In this document: piece after piece, positions 8,749 to 17,557 of the stretch
Layout of the letters: every line of letters starts with the position of its first letter
Position numbering within the stretch: the stretch's first letter is position 1
DNA from: Candidatus Melainabacteria bacterium
GTDB taxonomy: Bacteria; Cyanobacteriota; Vampirovibrionia; 2-02-FULL-35-15
Reading direction: 5' to 3'
DNA length: 64,000 nt
Assembly: GCA_023250195.1 (NCBI GenBank)
Contig: JAHFBF010000002.1
Span: 124,001-188,000, forward strand
The notes under the pieces: generated by a model
What the model was told of the DNA's origin: nothing
Seen by the model: the letters and a program-made list of their open reading frames with translations, nothing else
Database searches by the model: none
Made by a program: the position numbers and the translations under genes

Positions 8749-10269
8749 ATGCCAAAAAATCAAAATGAAAAAACAGCAATTATGAATCCACGTGAAAAAA
8801 TAAAAAATATTGTACTTGTTCGAAATTACATAAATGGTAAATGGATAGAATCATCAGGAACTGAATCCATTGATGTGATTAATCCTGCTAATAAAGAATT
8901 GATTGCAAAATGTCCGCTTGGAAGAAAAGAAGATGTTGATAATGCAGTTATTGCTGCAAAAGAAGCATATAAATCCTGGAGACAGACTCCTGTAATTGAC
9001 AGAGTGCAAATTTTATTCAGGTTAAAAACTCTTCTTGAAAAACATTCTGAAGATTTAGCCAAAATTTGTACTCAAGAAAATGGAAAAACTTTAATAGAAT
9101 CACGAGGTGATGTAAGGCGTGGAATTCAAATGGTTGAAACTGCATGTGGTATGCCTACACTTTTAATGGGAAAATCTCTTGAAGATATTGCTTCCGGAAT
9201 TGACTCTCAGGCAATAAAAAGACCTCTTGGTGTATTTGCTGCTATTACACCGTTTAACTTTCCTCCAATGGTGCCTTTCTGGTTTTGGCCTTTTGCCATA
9301 GCTTGTGGAAACACATTTATTTTAAAACCAAGTGAAAGAGTTCCACTTACACAAATTAGAGTATTTGAATTAATTGAAGAAGCCGGGATGCCAAAAGGTG
9401 TAATAAATCTGGTTAATGGCAGCAAGGAAGTAGTAAATTCCCTTTGCTCACATCCGGATATTGCCGGTATTTCTTTTGTAGGCTCAACTCCTGTTGCAAA
9501 ACATGTTTACCAGACTGCTGCATCATATGGAAAGAGAGTGCAGGCTCTTGGTGGAGCTAAAAACTTTATGGTGGTTTTGTTGGATGCAAATATGGATCTT
9601 GCTGTTAAAACAGTTTTTGAATCCTGTACGGGTTGTGCTGGTCAAAGATGCCTTGCTGGATCAGTTATTCTTTGTGTGGGAGATGTTTATACAAAGTTTC
9701 AGGAAGGAATAATTAAAAAAGCAAAAGAAGCTGTTGTTGGAGATGGTCTTGATCCTGCTGTTAATATTGGTCCTGTAATCTCAGAAGAAGCAAGAACTAG
9801 AGTTAAAGGACTTATACAATCGGCAGCCGATGAAGGTGCGAAAATATTACTTGACGGGAGGAAAGAAGCAGATAACTTGAACGGTTATTTCTTACGACCT
9901 ACGGTAATAAGTGAAGTGAACAAAAATATGAGAATTGCAAAAGAAGAAATTTTTGGTCCTGTAATTTGCCTTGCTAAAGTGGAAACTTTTGATGAAGCAA
10001 TAGGATGGCTTAACAGTTCAGAATACGGAAATACTGCTTCATTATTCACTTCAAGCGGTTCGGCAGCAAGAAAGTTTTCCTATGAAGTAGATCCCAGTAT
10101 GATTGGCATAAATATTGGAGTACCAGCACCAATGTCATTCTTTTCTTTTGGAGGAACAAAGGCTTCATTTTTTGGTGATGTTAAAGTTCATGGTCAGGCA
10201 TCTGTAGATTTTTATACAGATACCAAAGTTACTATTGCAAGATGGATAAAAGATTCCAGTATATGGTAA
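8749..10269 (+). CDS. mmsA: Methylmalonate/malonate-semialdehyde dehydrogenase (CoA-acylating)
   Basis: The 506-residue aldehyde dehydrogenase has the nucleophile Cys301 in GQRCLAGS and the subfamily signature LGGAKNFMV (268-276), both typical of MmsA/IolA rather than general aldehyde dehydrogenases. Members convert malonate or methylmalonate semialdehyde, CoA and NAD+ to acetyl-CoA or propionyl-CoA and CO2. It is the first gene of a plus-strand run that also encodes the rest of reductive uracil/thymine degradation, where it would perform the last step on the semialdehyde made by the aminotransferase at 12824. The ATG at 8749 has a purine-rich GAGAAAG upstream. A second in-frame ATG at 8782 (MNPREK) is possible. 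The function call rests on motif plus context and is strong. Confidence 0.93.
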   Translation: MPKNQNEKTAIMNPREKIKNIVLVRNYINGKWIESSGTESIDVINPANKELIAKCPLGRKEDVDNAVIAAKEAYKSWRQTPVIDRVQILFRLKTLLEKHSEDLAKICTQENGKTLIESRGDVRRGIQMVETACGMPTLLMGKSLEDIASGIDSQAIKRPLGVFAAITPFNFPPMVPFWFWPFAIACGNTFILKPSERVPLTQIRVFELIEEAGMPKGVINLVNGSKEVVNSLCSHPDIAGISFVGSTPVAKHVYQTAASYGKRVQALGGAKNFMVVLLDANMDLAVKTVFESCTGCAGQRCLAGSVILCVGDVYTKFQEGIIKKAKEAVVGDGLDPAVNIGPVISEEARTRVKGLIQSAADEGAKILLDGRKEADNLNGYFLRPTVISEVNKNMRIAKEEIFGPVICLAKVETFDEAIGWLNSSEYGNTASLFTSSGSAARKFSYEVDPSMIGINIGVPAPMSFFSFGGTKASFFGDVKVHGQASVDFYTDTKVTIARWIKDSSIW

Positions 10270-10339
10270 GTAGGGGCAGATCAGCGTGTCTGCCCAAATA
10301 AAAAGTAGGGGCAGATCAGCGTGTCTGCCTAAATAAAAA
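10270..10339 (+). repeat. Two tandem 35-bp repeats, each with a small hairpin
   Basis: Copy 1 spans 10270-10304 and copy 2 spans 10305-10339. They differ at one base (C/T) and fill exactly the gap between the stop codon of mmsA and the ATG of the dihydropyrimidinase gene. Each copy contains GGGCAGA and TCTGCC(C/T) arms around an 8-base loop (TCAGCGTG), giving 6-7 bp stems. No ribosome-binding site is visible in front of the next ATG apart from an A-rich run. Confidence 0.85.
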
Positions 10340-11764
10340 ATGAAAAAATCCCTCTTAATTAAAAATGGAATTGTTGTCACAGCTTCAGATAAATATAATG
10401 CAGATATTTATATTGAAGATGAAAAAGTTCATACCATAGGGAAAAATTTAAATTTTAGTGCAGATAAAACTATTAATGCAGAGGGAATGTATTTATTTCC
10501 AGGGGGAATTGATCCTCACACACACATGGAACTTCCTTTTATGGGTACTTATGCAAGTGATACTTTTGAATCTGGTACGCTTGCTGGTCTTTACGGTGGT
10601 ACTACTACGATTATTGACTTTGCAATTCAAACTCAGGGGGAATCTCTAAAAAAAGCATTGGATTTATGGCATAAAAAAGCTGATGGAAATGCAGTAAGTG
10701 ATTATGCGTTTCATATGGGGGTTACTGACTTTAACAAAAACACTCAGAAAGAAATTAAAGATATTTGTGAAAAAGATGGGATCTCTTCCTTCAAAGTATT
10801 TATGGCTTATAAAGGTGTACTAATGGTAGATGATAGGCAAATCATTGGACTTATGAAAGAAGCAGGGAAATATGGAGCCATAGTTATTTCACATTGTGAA
10901 AATGGTGATCTGATTGATGAACTTATTTCTGAAGCAAAAACAAAAGGTGATTTATCACCCAGATATCATTATCTTACACACCCTGAAATTGCAGAAGCTG
11001 AAGCAACAGGAAGAATTATAGATATGGCATATGATGGTGGACATCCGCTGTACATAGTTCATCTTACATGTGAAGGAGCTTTAAACCAAGTTCGGGAAGC
11101 TACAAAACGAAATCAGAAGATAAATGTTGAAACTTGTATTCAATATCTTTTACTTGATGAATCACTTTATGAAAGTCCTGACTTTGAAGGATCAAAATGG
11201 GTTATGAGTCCGCCGCTAAGAAAAGAAAAAGACAGAGTCGCTCTCTGGAATGGAATAAATCAAGGACTCTTACATACTGTAGCAACTGATCATTGTCCAT
11301 TTTGTATGGATCAAAAGAAGATGGGACTAAATGACTTCTCGAAAATTCCAAATGGAATGCCCGGTATAGAACACAGGATGGAACTGTTATTTTCAGAAGG
11401 GGTATTGAAAAACAAAATCTCATTAAATAAATTTGTAGAACTTACTTCAACAAATGCTGCAAGAATCTTTGGTATGTTTCCTAAAAAAGGGACAATTGCT
11501 CCGGGGTCTGATGCAGATATTGTTATATTTGATCCTAATATAAATCACACAATTTCCGTTAAAACACATCATCATAACTGTGACTATTCTGCATTTGAAG
11601 GCTGGAAAGTAAATGGGAAATGTAAAACAGTAATTTTAAGAGGAACACCTGTAGTTGAGGATGATCAAGCCTTAATAGGAAAAGGATTTGGGAAATATAT
11701 TAAGCGAAGTTCTCATAATAAAGAATATTCAAAAGAGATGGAGCTTAGTAAAATAAAAGTATGA
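10340..11764 (+). CDS. hydA: Dihydropyrimidinase / D-hydantoinase
   Basis: The 474-residue amidohydrolase opens the ring of dihydrouracil or dihydrothymine to N-carbamoyl-beta-alanine or its 2-methyl form. The binuclear-metal ligands are visible: His60 and His62 in GGIDPHTHMELP, a lysine at 152 in SSFKVFMAYKG that is carboxylated in the family, His185 in ISHCENGD, a His in YIVHLTCEG and Asp in ATDHCPF. Length and the SSFKVFMAYKG motif fit dihydropyrimidinases well and exclude dihydroorotase. It sits between the semialdehyde dehydrogenase and the beta-ureidopropionase genes of the same operon. The 35-bp tandem repeat directly precedes the ATG and a 124-bp palindromic element follows the stop codon. 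Confidence 0.95.
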   Translation: MKKSLLIKNGIVVTASDKYNADIYIEDEKVHTIGKNLNFSADKTINAEGMYLFPGGIDPHTHMELPFMGTYASDTFESGTLAGLYGGTTTIIDFAIQTQGESLKKALDLWHKKADGNAVSDYAFHMGVTDFNKNTQKEIKDICEKDGISSFKVFMAYKGVLMVDDRQIIGLMKEAGKYGAIVISHCENGDLIDELISEAKTKGDLSPRYHYLTHPEIAEAEATGRIIDMAYDGGHPLYIVHLTCEGALNQVREATKRNQKINVETCIQYLLLDESLYESPDFEGSKWVMSPPLRKEKDRVALWNGINQGLLHTVATDHCPFCMDQKKMGLNDFSKIPNGMPGIEHRMELLFSEGVLKNKISLNKFVELTSTNAARIFGMFPKKGTIAPGSDADIVIFDPNINHTISVKTHHHNCDYSAFEGWKVNGKCKTVILRGTPVVEDDQALIGKGFGKYIKRSSHNKEYSKEMELSKIKV

Positions 11765-11800
11765 CAAAAAGAGATGGGGGGACTAGCTTAAAACTATTCA

Positions 11801-11924
11801 CGTCATTGCGAGGAGGGACGAAGTCCCGACCCGCTCCGACTCGTCAGAGACGAGGCAAGCGCGGCAATCTGAAAACGTGAAAAAGTAAGGTGATTGCTTC
11901 GGGCTAAAGCCCTCGCAATGACGT
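11801..11924. repeat. 124-bp palindromic intergenic element (CGTCATTGCGAGG type)
   Basis: The ends are a perfect 13-bp inverted repeat: CGTCATTGCGAGG (11801-11813) and CCTCGCAATGACG (11912-11924). Shorter hairpins lie inside, including GGGACGAAGTCCC and GGGCTAAAGCCC, and the interior is more GC-rich than its neighbours. It lies within the pyrimidine operon between the dihydropyrimidinase and beta-ureidopropionase genes. A related 95-bp copy is at 62861-62955. It has no coding capacity, so it resembles a MITE- or REP-like dispersed repeat. Confidence 0.85.
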
Positions 11925-11948
11925 TAAACGATCAAGAAAGGATAAAAC

Positions 11949-12821
11949 ATGCCTGAGAAAAAACTTGTAAAAGTCGGATTGGTTCAAATAGCTAATAAGC
12001 TGCAGACCGATGCATCATGTGAAGAGCATAGAAGTGCCATGATAAAAGCACATATCCCTTTCATTGAAGAAGCGGCTAAAAAAAACGTGCAGATCCTTTG
12101 TTTTCAGGAGATCTTTACAGGACCATATTTTTGTCCTTCGCAGGATACCAAATGGTATAACCTTGCAGAGCCAATTCCAGATGGTCCTACCACAAAACTA
12201 ATGATGGAATATGCCAAAAGACACAACATGGTCATTGTAGTTCCTATTTATGAAGTTGAAATGGCTGGTGTTTATTACAATACGGCAAGTGTTATTGATG
12301 CTGACGGAAAATATCTTGGGAAATATAGAAAAAATCATATTCCACAGGTAAAAGGTTTCTGGGAAAAATTTTTCTTTAAGCCGGGAAATCTGGGTTATCC
12401 TGTTTTTAAAACTAAATATGCAAATGTGGGAGTTTATATTTGTTACGATAGGCATTTTCCTGATGGTGCCAGATGTCTTGGATTAAACGGAGCTGAAATT
12501 GTTTTTAATCCTTCTGCCACAGTAGCAGGACTTTCAGAATACATATGGAAAATAGAACAGCCTGCCCATGCTGTAGCAAACGGATATTTTGTCTGTGCAA
12601 TAAATCGTGTTGGAACTGAAGCACCATGGAACATTGGAGAATTTTACGGTTCTTCTTATGTCGTAGGTCCAAAAGGAAATATTCTTTCACAGGCTTCACG
12701 TGATAAAGATGAACTTCTTGTATGTGACATTGATTTGAATGAAATAAAAGAAGTAAGAGAGCTCTGGCAGTTTTACAGAGACAGAAGACCAGAAACTTAT
12801 AAAGAGTTAGTGGAATTGTAA
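11949..12821 (+). CDS. Beta-ureidopropionase (nitrilase superfamily)
   Basis: The 290-residue carbon-nitrogen hydrolase shows the Glu-Lys-Cys triad: Glu54 in CFQEIFTGPY, Lys128 in YRKNHIP and nucleophile Cys165 in VYICYDRHFPDGAR. The PYFCPSQDTKWYNLAEPIPDGPT segment and the long C-terminal WQFYRDRRPETY tail are typical of the beta-ureidopropionase/N-carbamoylputrescine amidohydrolase branch. It would hydrolyse N-carbamoyl-beta-alanine to beta-alanine, CO2 and ammonia. The gene follows the dihydropyrimidinase gene after the palindromic repeat, has an AAGAAAGGAT ribosome-binding region, and ends two bases before the ATG of the aminotransferase. N-carbamoylputrescine is an alternative substrate, but the neighbouring genes favour the pyrimidine route. 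Confidence 0.93.
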   Translation: MPEKKLVKVGLVQIANKLQTDASCEEHRSAMIKAHIPFIEEAAKKNVQILCFQEIFTGPYFCPSQDTKWYNLAEPIPDGPTTKLMMEYAKRHNMVIVVPIYEVEMAGVYYNTASVIDADGKYLGKYRKNHIPQVKGFWEKFFFKPGNLGYPVFKTKYANVGVYICYDRHFPDGARCLGLNGAEIVFNPSATVAGLSEYIWKIEQPAHAVANGYFVCAINRVGTEAPWNIGEFYGSSYVVGPKGNILSQASRDKDELLVCDIDLNEIKEVRELWQFYRDRRPETYKELVEL

Positions 12822-12823
12822 AA

Positions 12824-14152
12824 ATGGAATTAAAAGGCAAATCTAAACCTACAAATAATGAAGTTCGGGAGATTAGAAAAGATCATTTTCTGCCAACTGC
12901 ATTTTTGTATTATAAAAACCCACTACAGCTTATAAAAGGAAAAGGCTGCTATGTCTATGATGAAAAAGGAAATGAATATCTTGATGCAATAGGTGGCATA
13001 GTCTGTATTTCAGCAGGGCACAATCATCCAAAGATACAGGAATCTCTTATTGAAATGATAAAAGATGATGAAATCCAGCATACATCTACTATCTATATGA
13101 ATCATCATGCAGCAGAACTTGCAGAAAAAATAATAAGTGAAGCACCAAAAGGACTTGATAAGTGTTCGTTTACAAACTCAGGTTCAGAAGCAAATGAACT
13201 TGCATTTATGGCAGCACGCCATGCAACCGGTGAAACAATGGTTATAAATCTAAGACATGGGTATCATGGAGGAACATCAGGAACTCTTGCAAACTGTGGT
13301 CACAATACATGGCGTTTTAAAGCGCAGCCGGTTGCTTCTACTACCTCGGCATTGGAGCCATACTGTTATCGCTGTCCATTTAATCAAAAACCTGAAAGCT
13401 GCCATCTGGAATGTGCAAAAAATGTTGAAACTACCATACAGACTTCTACTCATGGAAAAATCGCAGCATTTATTGCAGAGCCTGTAATGGGAGTTGGCGG
13501 TGTAATAACACCACCGGATGAATACTTTCATGAAGTTACTAAAATAGTCCACAATTACGGGGGAAAATATATAAGTGATGAAGTTCAGACAGGCTCTGGG
13601 AGATGCGGAAATAGTTTTTTTCTCACTAAAGAACTTAAAATAGATGCAGATATAGTTACTACTGCAAAAGGGTTTGGTAATGGTGCTCCAATTGGAGCTG
13701 TTCTTATGAAAAGCAATATTGCTGAGTCTATGTCCGGTAAGCTTTACTTTAATACATTTGCCGGTGATCCCTACCAAGCCAGACAAGCTCTTACCACAAT
13801 GGAAATAATTGAAGAAGAAAAACTAATTCAAAATGCAAAAGAAATGGGAGATTATCTTTTAAGCGGTTTAAAAGATCTGATGAAAAAATATGAAATTATT
13901 GGTGATGTTAGAGGGCGTGGATTGCTCATAGGAATTGAACTTGTAAAAGATAGAAAAACAAAAGAATATGCAAAAGATGAAGCAAATGAATTAATGGAAT
14001 TTACAAAAGAGCGTGGCTTATTATTAGGAAAGGGTGGGCTTTTTGGTAATATCATTAGAATTGCACCACCCCTTTCAATTAACAAAAAACAAGCAGAGAA
14101 AATACTTTCTGTTTTGGATGAATCATTTCTTACCCTTTCAAATAAAAAGTAA
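12824..14152 (+). CDS. Class III PLP aminotransferase (beta-alanine/AGXT2-like)
   Basis: The 442-residue fold-type I PLP enzyme has the Schiff-base Lys282 in TTAKGFGNG and the cofactor-binding Asp in SDEVQTGSGRCG about 35 residues before it. A Cys-rich segment, CYRCPFNQ...CHLECA (about 184-201), matches the AGXT2-like subgroup of omega-aminotransferases. In this operon the obvious reaction is transamination of beta-alanine or 3-aminoisobutyrate to malonate or methylmalonate semialdehyde, the substrate of the enzyme encoded at 8749. The start ATG lies two bases after the preceding stop codon and overlaps no other gene. The amino acceptor (pyruvate, glyoxylate or 2-oxoglutarate) cannot be read from the sequence. 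Confidence 0.92.
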   Translation: MELKGKSKPTNNEVREIRKDHFLPTAFLYYKNPLQLIKGKGCYVYDEKGNEYLDAIGGIVCISAGHNHPKIQESLIEMIKDDEIQHTSTIYMNHHAAELAEKIISEAPKGLDKCSFTNSGSEANELAFMAARHATGETMVINLRHGYHGGTSGTLANCGHNTWRFKAQPVASTTSALEPYCYRCPFNQKPESCHLECAKNVETTIQTSTHGKIAAFIAEPVMGVGGVITPPDEYFHEVTKIVHNYGGKYISDEVQTGSGRCGNSFFLTKELKIDADIVTTAKGFGNGAPIGAVLMKSNIAESMSGKLYFNTFAGDPYQARQALTTMEIIEEEKLIQNAKEMGDYLLSGLKDLMKKYEIIGDVRGRGLLIGIELVKDRKTKEYAKDEANELMEFTKERGLLLGKGGLFGNIIRIAPPLSINKKQAEKILSVLDESFLTLSNKK

Positions 14153-14163
14153 GCAGGATTAAC

Positions 14164-15486
14164 ATGTCAGATATCAATTTTTTACCGGTGCCAGAACAAT
14201 CAAGCGTAGAAAAAAAATTCGCAAAAACAAAGCCTATGATGACTGCATCAGAGGCTATTCTGGAATCATCACGTTGTCTTTTTTGTTATGATGCGCCATG
14301 TATCAATGCCTGTCCTACATCTATAGACATTCCAATGTTTATAAGACAGATCATGACAAAAAATACAACAGGTGCAGCAAAGACAATTTTTACTCAGAAT
14401 ATTCTAGGAAAATCCTGTGGTCAGGTCTGCCCTACAAGTGTTTTATGTGAAGGGGCCTGTGTCTATCACGATTTAAATGAAAAACCAATTGATATAGGAA
14501 GACTTCAGGCTTATGCCACAGAACATGCCATCGATAATAACATTCGATTATTTAAAAAAGGGAAACCAACAGGTAAGAAAGTAGCAGTAATAGGTGCTGG
14601 TCCTGCAGGAATTGCATGTGCACATGAGCTTACAGTTATGGGGCATGAAGTGGTTATTTTTGAAGCAAACAAAAAGGCCGGTGGATTAAATACGTATGGA
14701 GTAGCTCCTTATAAATTTTCAAACGAAGATGTTAACCGGGAAATAAAATATATCTCAGAAATTGGTTTTAAAATAAAAACTAATTCTCCTATTGCAAAGG
14801 TCAGCAGGCTTGAAAAAGAATTTGATGTTATTTTTATCGGTACAGGTCTTGGAAGTTCAAAAAAAATCAATATTCCCGGAGAAAATCTTAAAGGTGTTTT
14901 TGGTGCTACTGAGTTTATTCATAACTTAAGAGCAAAAGAATTAAAAGTAAGTGTAGGGAAAGATGTAGTAGTGATAGGTGGTGGAAATACAGCGATTGAT
15001 GCTGCTGTAGAGTCTTCACTCTTAGGTGCAAATGTAACTATAATTTACAGGCGTTCTGAAAAAGAACAAAGTGCCTATGATTTTGAGATTGAGCATGCAA
15101 AAAAACATAATGTAAAATTTATCTATCTGACATCTCCTGTTGAAATACTTGGAAAAGGAAATGTTAAAGGTCTAAGATGTATAAAAAACAAGTTGAAAAA
15201 ATCTGAAATTGTCTCACAAAAAGGTTCTGAATTTGTAATACCCTGCAGTATGGTTATTAAAGCAAGAGGACAGGAGAAGATGACTGATTTTTTCAAGTCT
15301 ATTCCAAAAATTAAATTGAATAATGGAAAAGTAATAGTTAATAAAAGCTTCCAGACAGCAAATCCAAAATACTTTGCTGGCGGAGACTGTATTAATGGTG
15401 GAAAAGAAGTGGTTAATGCGGTGGCAGATGGAAGAGATGCAGCACGTGGAATTGATAAATTTTTAATGAAAAAAAACAGGAGCTAA
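14164..15486 (+). CDS. preT: NAD(P)-dependent dihydropyrimidine dehydrogenase subunit PreT
   Basis: The 440-residue flavoprotein resembles the glutamate synthase small subunit. Its N-terminal iron-sulfur cysteines lie in CLFCYDAPCINACPTSIDIP (about 38-57) and KSCGQVCPTSVLCEGACV (about 82-99). An FAD-binding GAGPAG motif near 139 and a second nucleotide-binding GGGNTAIDAA near 275 follow, and the FAD-contacting AGGDC is near the end. PreT takes electrons from NAD(P)H and passes them to PreA for reduction of uracil and thymine. It is 11 bases after the aminotransferase gene and one base before preA. It is a separate subunit, as in E. coli, not fused to PreA as in the animal enzyme. Confidence 0.93.
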   Translation: MSDINFLPVPEQSSVEKKFAKTKPMMTASEAILESSRCLFCYDAPCINACPTSIDIPMFIRQIMTKNTTGAAKTIFTQNILGKSCGQVCPTSVLCEGACVYHDLNEKPIDIGRLQAYATEHAIDNNIRLFKKGKPTGKKVAVIGAGPAGIACAHELTVMGHEVVIFEANKKAGGLNTYGVAPYKFSNEDVNREIKYISEIGFKIKTNSPIAKVSRLEKEFDVIFIGTGLGSSKKINIPGENLKGVFGATEFIHNLRAKELKVSVGKDVVVIGGGNTAIDAAVESSLLGANVTIIYRRSEKEQSAYDFEIEHAKKHNVKFIYLTSPVEILGKGNVKGLRCIKNKLKKSEIVSQKGSEFVIPCSMVIKARGQEKMTDFFKSIPKIKLNNGKVIVNKSFQTANPKYFAGGDCINGGKEVVNAVADGRDAARGIDKFLMKKNRS

Positions 15487-15487
15487 A

Positions 15488-16735
15488 ATGGCAAATCTTG
15501 AAACGAATTTTGCAGGAATAAAATCACCAAACCCATTTTGGCTTGCATCAGCTCCTCCTACAAATACCGGTTATCAGGTTATGAATGCATTTCGTGCCGG
15601 CTGGGGTGGTGCTGTATGGAAAACACTTGGAGTGCCAATAGTAAACGTATCAAGCAGATACAGTGCGATTTCATATAAAAATAATAAACTTATGGGCTTG
15701 AATAATATTGAACTTATAACTGACAGATCACTTGAAGTAAATCTAAAAGAGATGAAAGAGGTAAAAGAAAAATTTCCAAATAATGCACTTGTTGCTTCAA
15801 TGATGTTTGAAAAGAAAGAAGAATGGCATGACTGTATCAAGCGCTGTGAAGATATTGGAATTGATGGTTTTGAATTAAACTATGGTTGTCCGCATGGTAT
15901 GTGTGAAAGAGGCATGGGTTCTGCAGTAGGACAAAATCCTGATGTCTGTGAACGGATTACTTCATGGGTAACAGATGTAGCTACAAAACCTGTAATAGTT
16001 AAACTTACTCCAAATGTAACAGACATAACTAAGCCGGCACTTGCAGCACAGCGTGGAGGTGCAAGTGCTGTTTCATTAATAAACACTATTAACTCAGTTA
16101 CTGGAATAAACCTCACTACAATGGAGCCAAATCCTACAGTGGCGGGACAGTCAACTCATGGAGGTTACTGTGGCCCTGCAGTAAAACCAATAGCATTAAA
16201 TATGCTTGCTGAACTCACCAATCATCCTGACTTTAAGCTGTCGATTTCAGGAATAGGAGGAATTGAAACCTGGCAGGATGCTGTGGAATATTTTTTAATG
16301 GGGGCTGCTTCGGTACAGGTCTGCACAGCTGTAATGCATTATGGATTCAGAATAGTAACTGATTTAAGCTCTGGAGTAAACAATTATTTAGATTCCAATA
16401 ATATGGAAAGAGTTGTAGATTTAAGAGGTATTGCTGCAAAGAAACTTAAAAAGTGGGATCAGCTTGATTTAAATTACAAAGTTATTGCTCATATTGATCC
16501 TGAAAAATGTATTTCCTGCCAACTATGCTATATAGCATGTGAGGATGGTGCACACCAGTCAATTGCACTTTTACCTAATTCAAGAATTCCTCTTATAAAG
16601 GAAGATACATGTGTGGGCTGTAATCTATGCAGCTTGGTGTGTCCTGTTGAAAACTGTATTAGTATGGTAGAAGTTAAAAATAAAAAGAAAAAATTAGTCT
16701 GGGCTAATCATCCTGCAAATCCTTCTTGTATTTAA
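15488..16735 (+). CDS. preA: Dihydropyrimidine dehydrogenase catalytic subunit PreA
   Basis: The 415-residue protein joins an FMN-binding dihydroorotate-dehydrogenase-like barrel to a C-terminal 2[4Fe-4S] ferredoxin domain. The active-site signature NYGCPHGM (131-138) supplies Asn131 and the proton-donating Cys134, matching Asn668 and Cys671 that I recall for mammalian DPD. Asn199-Thr200 (LINT) correspond to its Asn736-Thr737. The ferredoxin cysteines occur as CISCQLCYIAC and CVGCNLCSLVCPVENC. It catalyses reduction of uracil or thymine to the 5,6-dihydro form with electrons from PreT. It is the last gene of the operon; a short, weak hairpin (16738-16754) follows the stop codon. Confidence 0.95.
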   Translation: MANLETNFAGIKSPNPFWLASAPPTNTGYQVMNAFRAGWGGAVWKTLGVPIVNVSSRYSAISYKNNKLMGLNNIELITDRSLEVNLKEMKEVKEKFPNNALVASMMFEKKEEWHDCIKRCEDIGIDGFELNYGCPHGMCERGMGSAVGQNPDVCERITSWVTDVATKPVIVKLTPNVTDITKPALAAQRGGASAVSLINTINSVTGINLTTMEPNPTVAGQSTHGGYCGPAVKPIALNMLAELTNHPDFKLSISGIGGIETWQDAVEYFLMGAASVQVCTAVMHYGFRIVTDLSSGVNNYLDSNNMERVVDLRGIAAKKLKKWDQLDLNYKVIAHIDPEKCISCQLCYIACEDGAHQSIALLPNSRIPLIKEDTCVGCNLCSLVCPVENCISMVEVKNKKKKLVWANHPANPSCI

Positions 16736-16758
16736 AAACTATTGAAACAGTAGATTTA

Positions 16759-17439
16759 TTAGTTAATAGCATAGCTAGCAAGTTCTATTATTCTTCTTAG
16801 AACCTTAGCTTTAATCGTTTTTTCACTGTCAGCTAAAGAACCTACAGCTACTAAGCTTGAATCTGACTCTTCAACAATAAAGCGAACAACAGCTATATCA
16901 TCAGTGCTGGTATCAGCTATAACATTAAATGAACAATTCATTTCAGACTCCGGACCTGTTAAATCAGGGAAATAATATTCAATTTCTCCAGGAGAACAAT
17001 TTAATTGTTCTAACATCCTAATTAATTCACTTCTATCTCTTCTAAGGATTTCAAGCTCTTCACTATAAGAATGATTTTCATCCATTAACTTAAATTCACC
17101 TTGTAAAGGTGGTGCATCACCAGCGATTATTTTTTTTGCAGTTGGCATGTCTACTCCATTTGCAGCACAAAGATCTCTAATTAAATCAATTGTAGAATCA
17201 GGATTATCAGATCTGGCATGGTGAAAAGGAATATAAGTAGAAACGCCTTTAATCACACCACCCCTGCATGGTCCAATCCCATATACATTTATAATGTCGC
17301 CTGGTTGAACTTTTGCAGTTTCATCATCAATACGAACAACATTCCTGGACCTGAATTTGGGGAAATATTTACCCGAAGTTTGTAAAGGTATTTGGTTTAT
17401 ATTTTTCAGAAACATAGCTTTTAGCTTACAATTTAGCAT
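16759..17439 (-). CDS. Uncharacterised protein, about 226 residues
   Basis: I do not recognise this family. From the ATG at 17439 the protein has about 226 residues. The frame continues upstream to a TTG at 17529, but that extension has no ribosome-binding site and reads less convincingly. The middle (about residues 30-70) has a PGDIINVYGIGPCRGGVIKG segment that looks like a small beta-rich domain. A helical stretch with SEELEILRRDRSELIRMLEQL (about 130-150) may form a short coiled coil, and an acidic beta-rich C-terminal region ends in a Lys/Arg-containing helix. No signal peptide or membrane segment is seen. It is convergent with preA (23-base gap) and divergent from rluE. Confidence 0.7.
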   Translation of the reverse strand: MLNCKLKAMFLKNINQIPLQTSGKYFPKFRSRNVVRIDDETAKVQPGDIINVYGIGPCRGGVIKGVSTYIPFHHARSDNPDSTIDLIRDLCAANGVDMPTAKKIIAGDAPPLQGEFKLMDENHSYSEELEILRRDRSELIRMLEQLNCSPGEIEYYFPDLTGPESEMNCSFNVIADTSTDDIAVVRFIVEESDSSLVAVGSLADSEKTIKAKVLRRIIELASYAIN

Positions 17440-17557
17440 TATAAAATTAAAATCTTTCACATCTTTAGTCTTTTTTAATCTTACATAGCATGCAAAGAAG
17501 GTTTCTGGTTTAAAGCGGTATCCCAACAATCAAGGAGTCCGGTATATAATTTCAGTT

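Noticed and set aside
13277-13786. Minus-strand 169-codon frame inside the aminotransferase gene
   Set aside because: It is antisense to a PLP enzyme with all key residues; the translation has low-quality composition rich in Cys, Ser and Phe.
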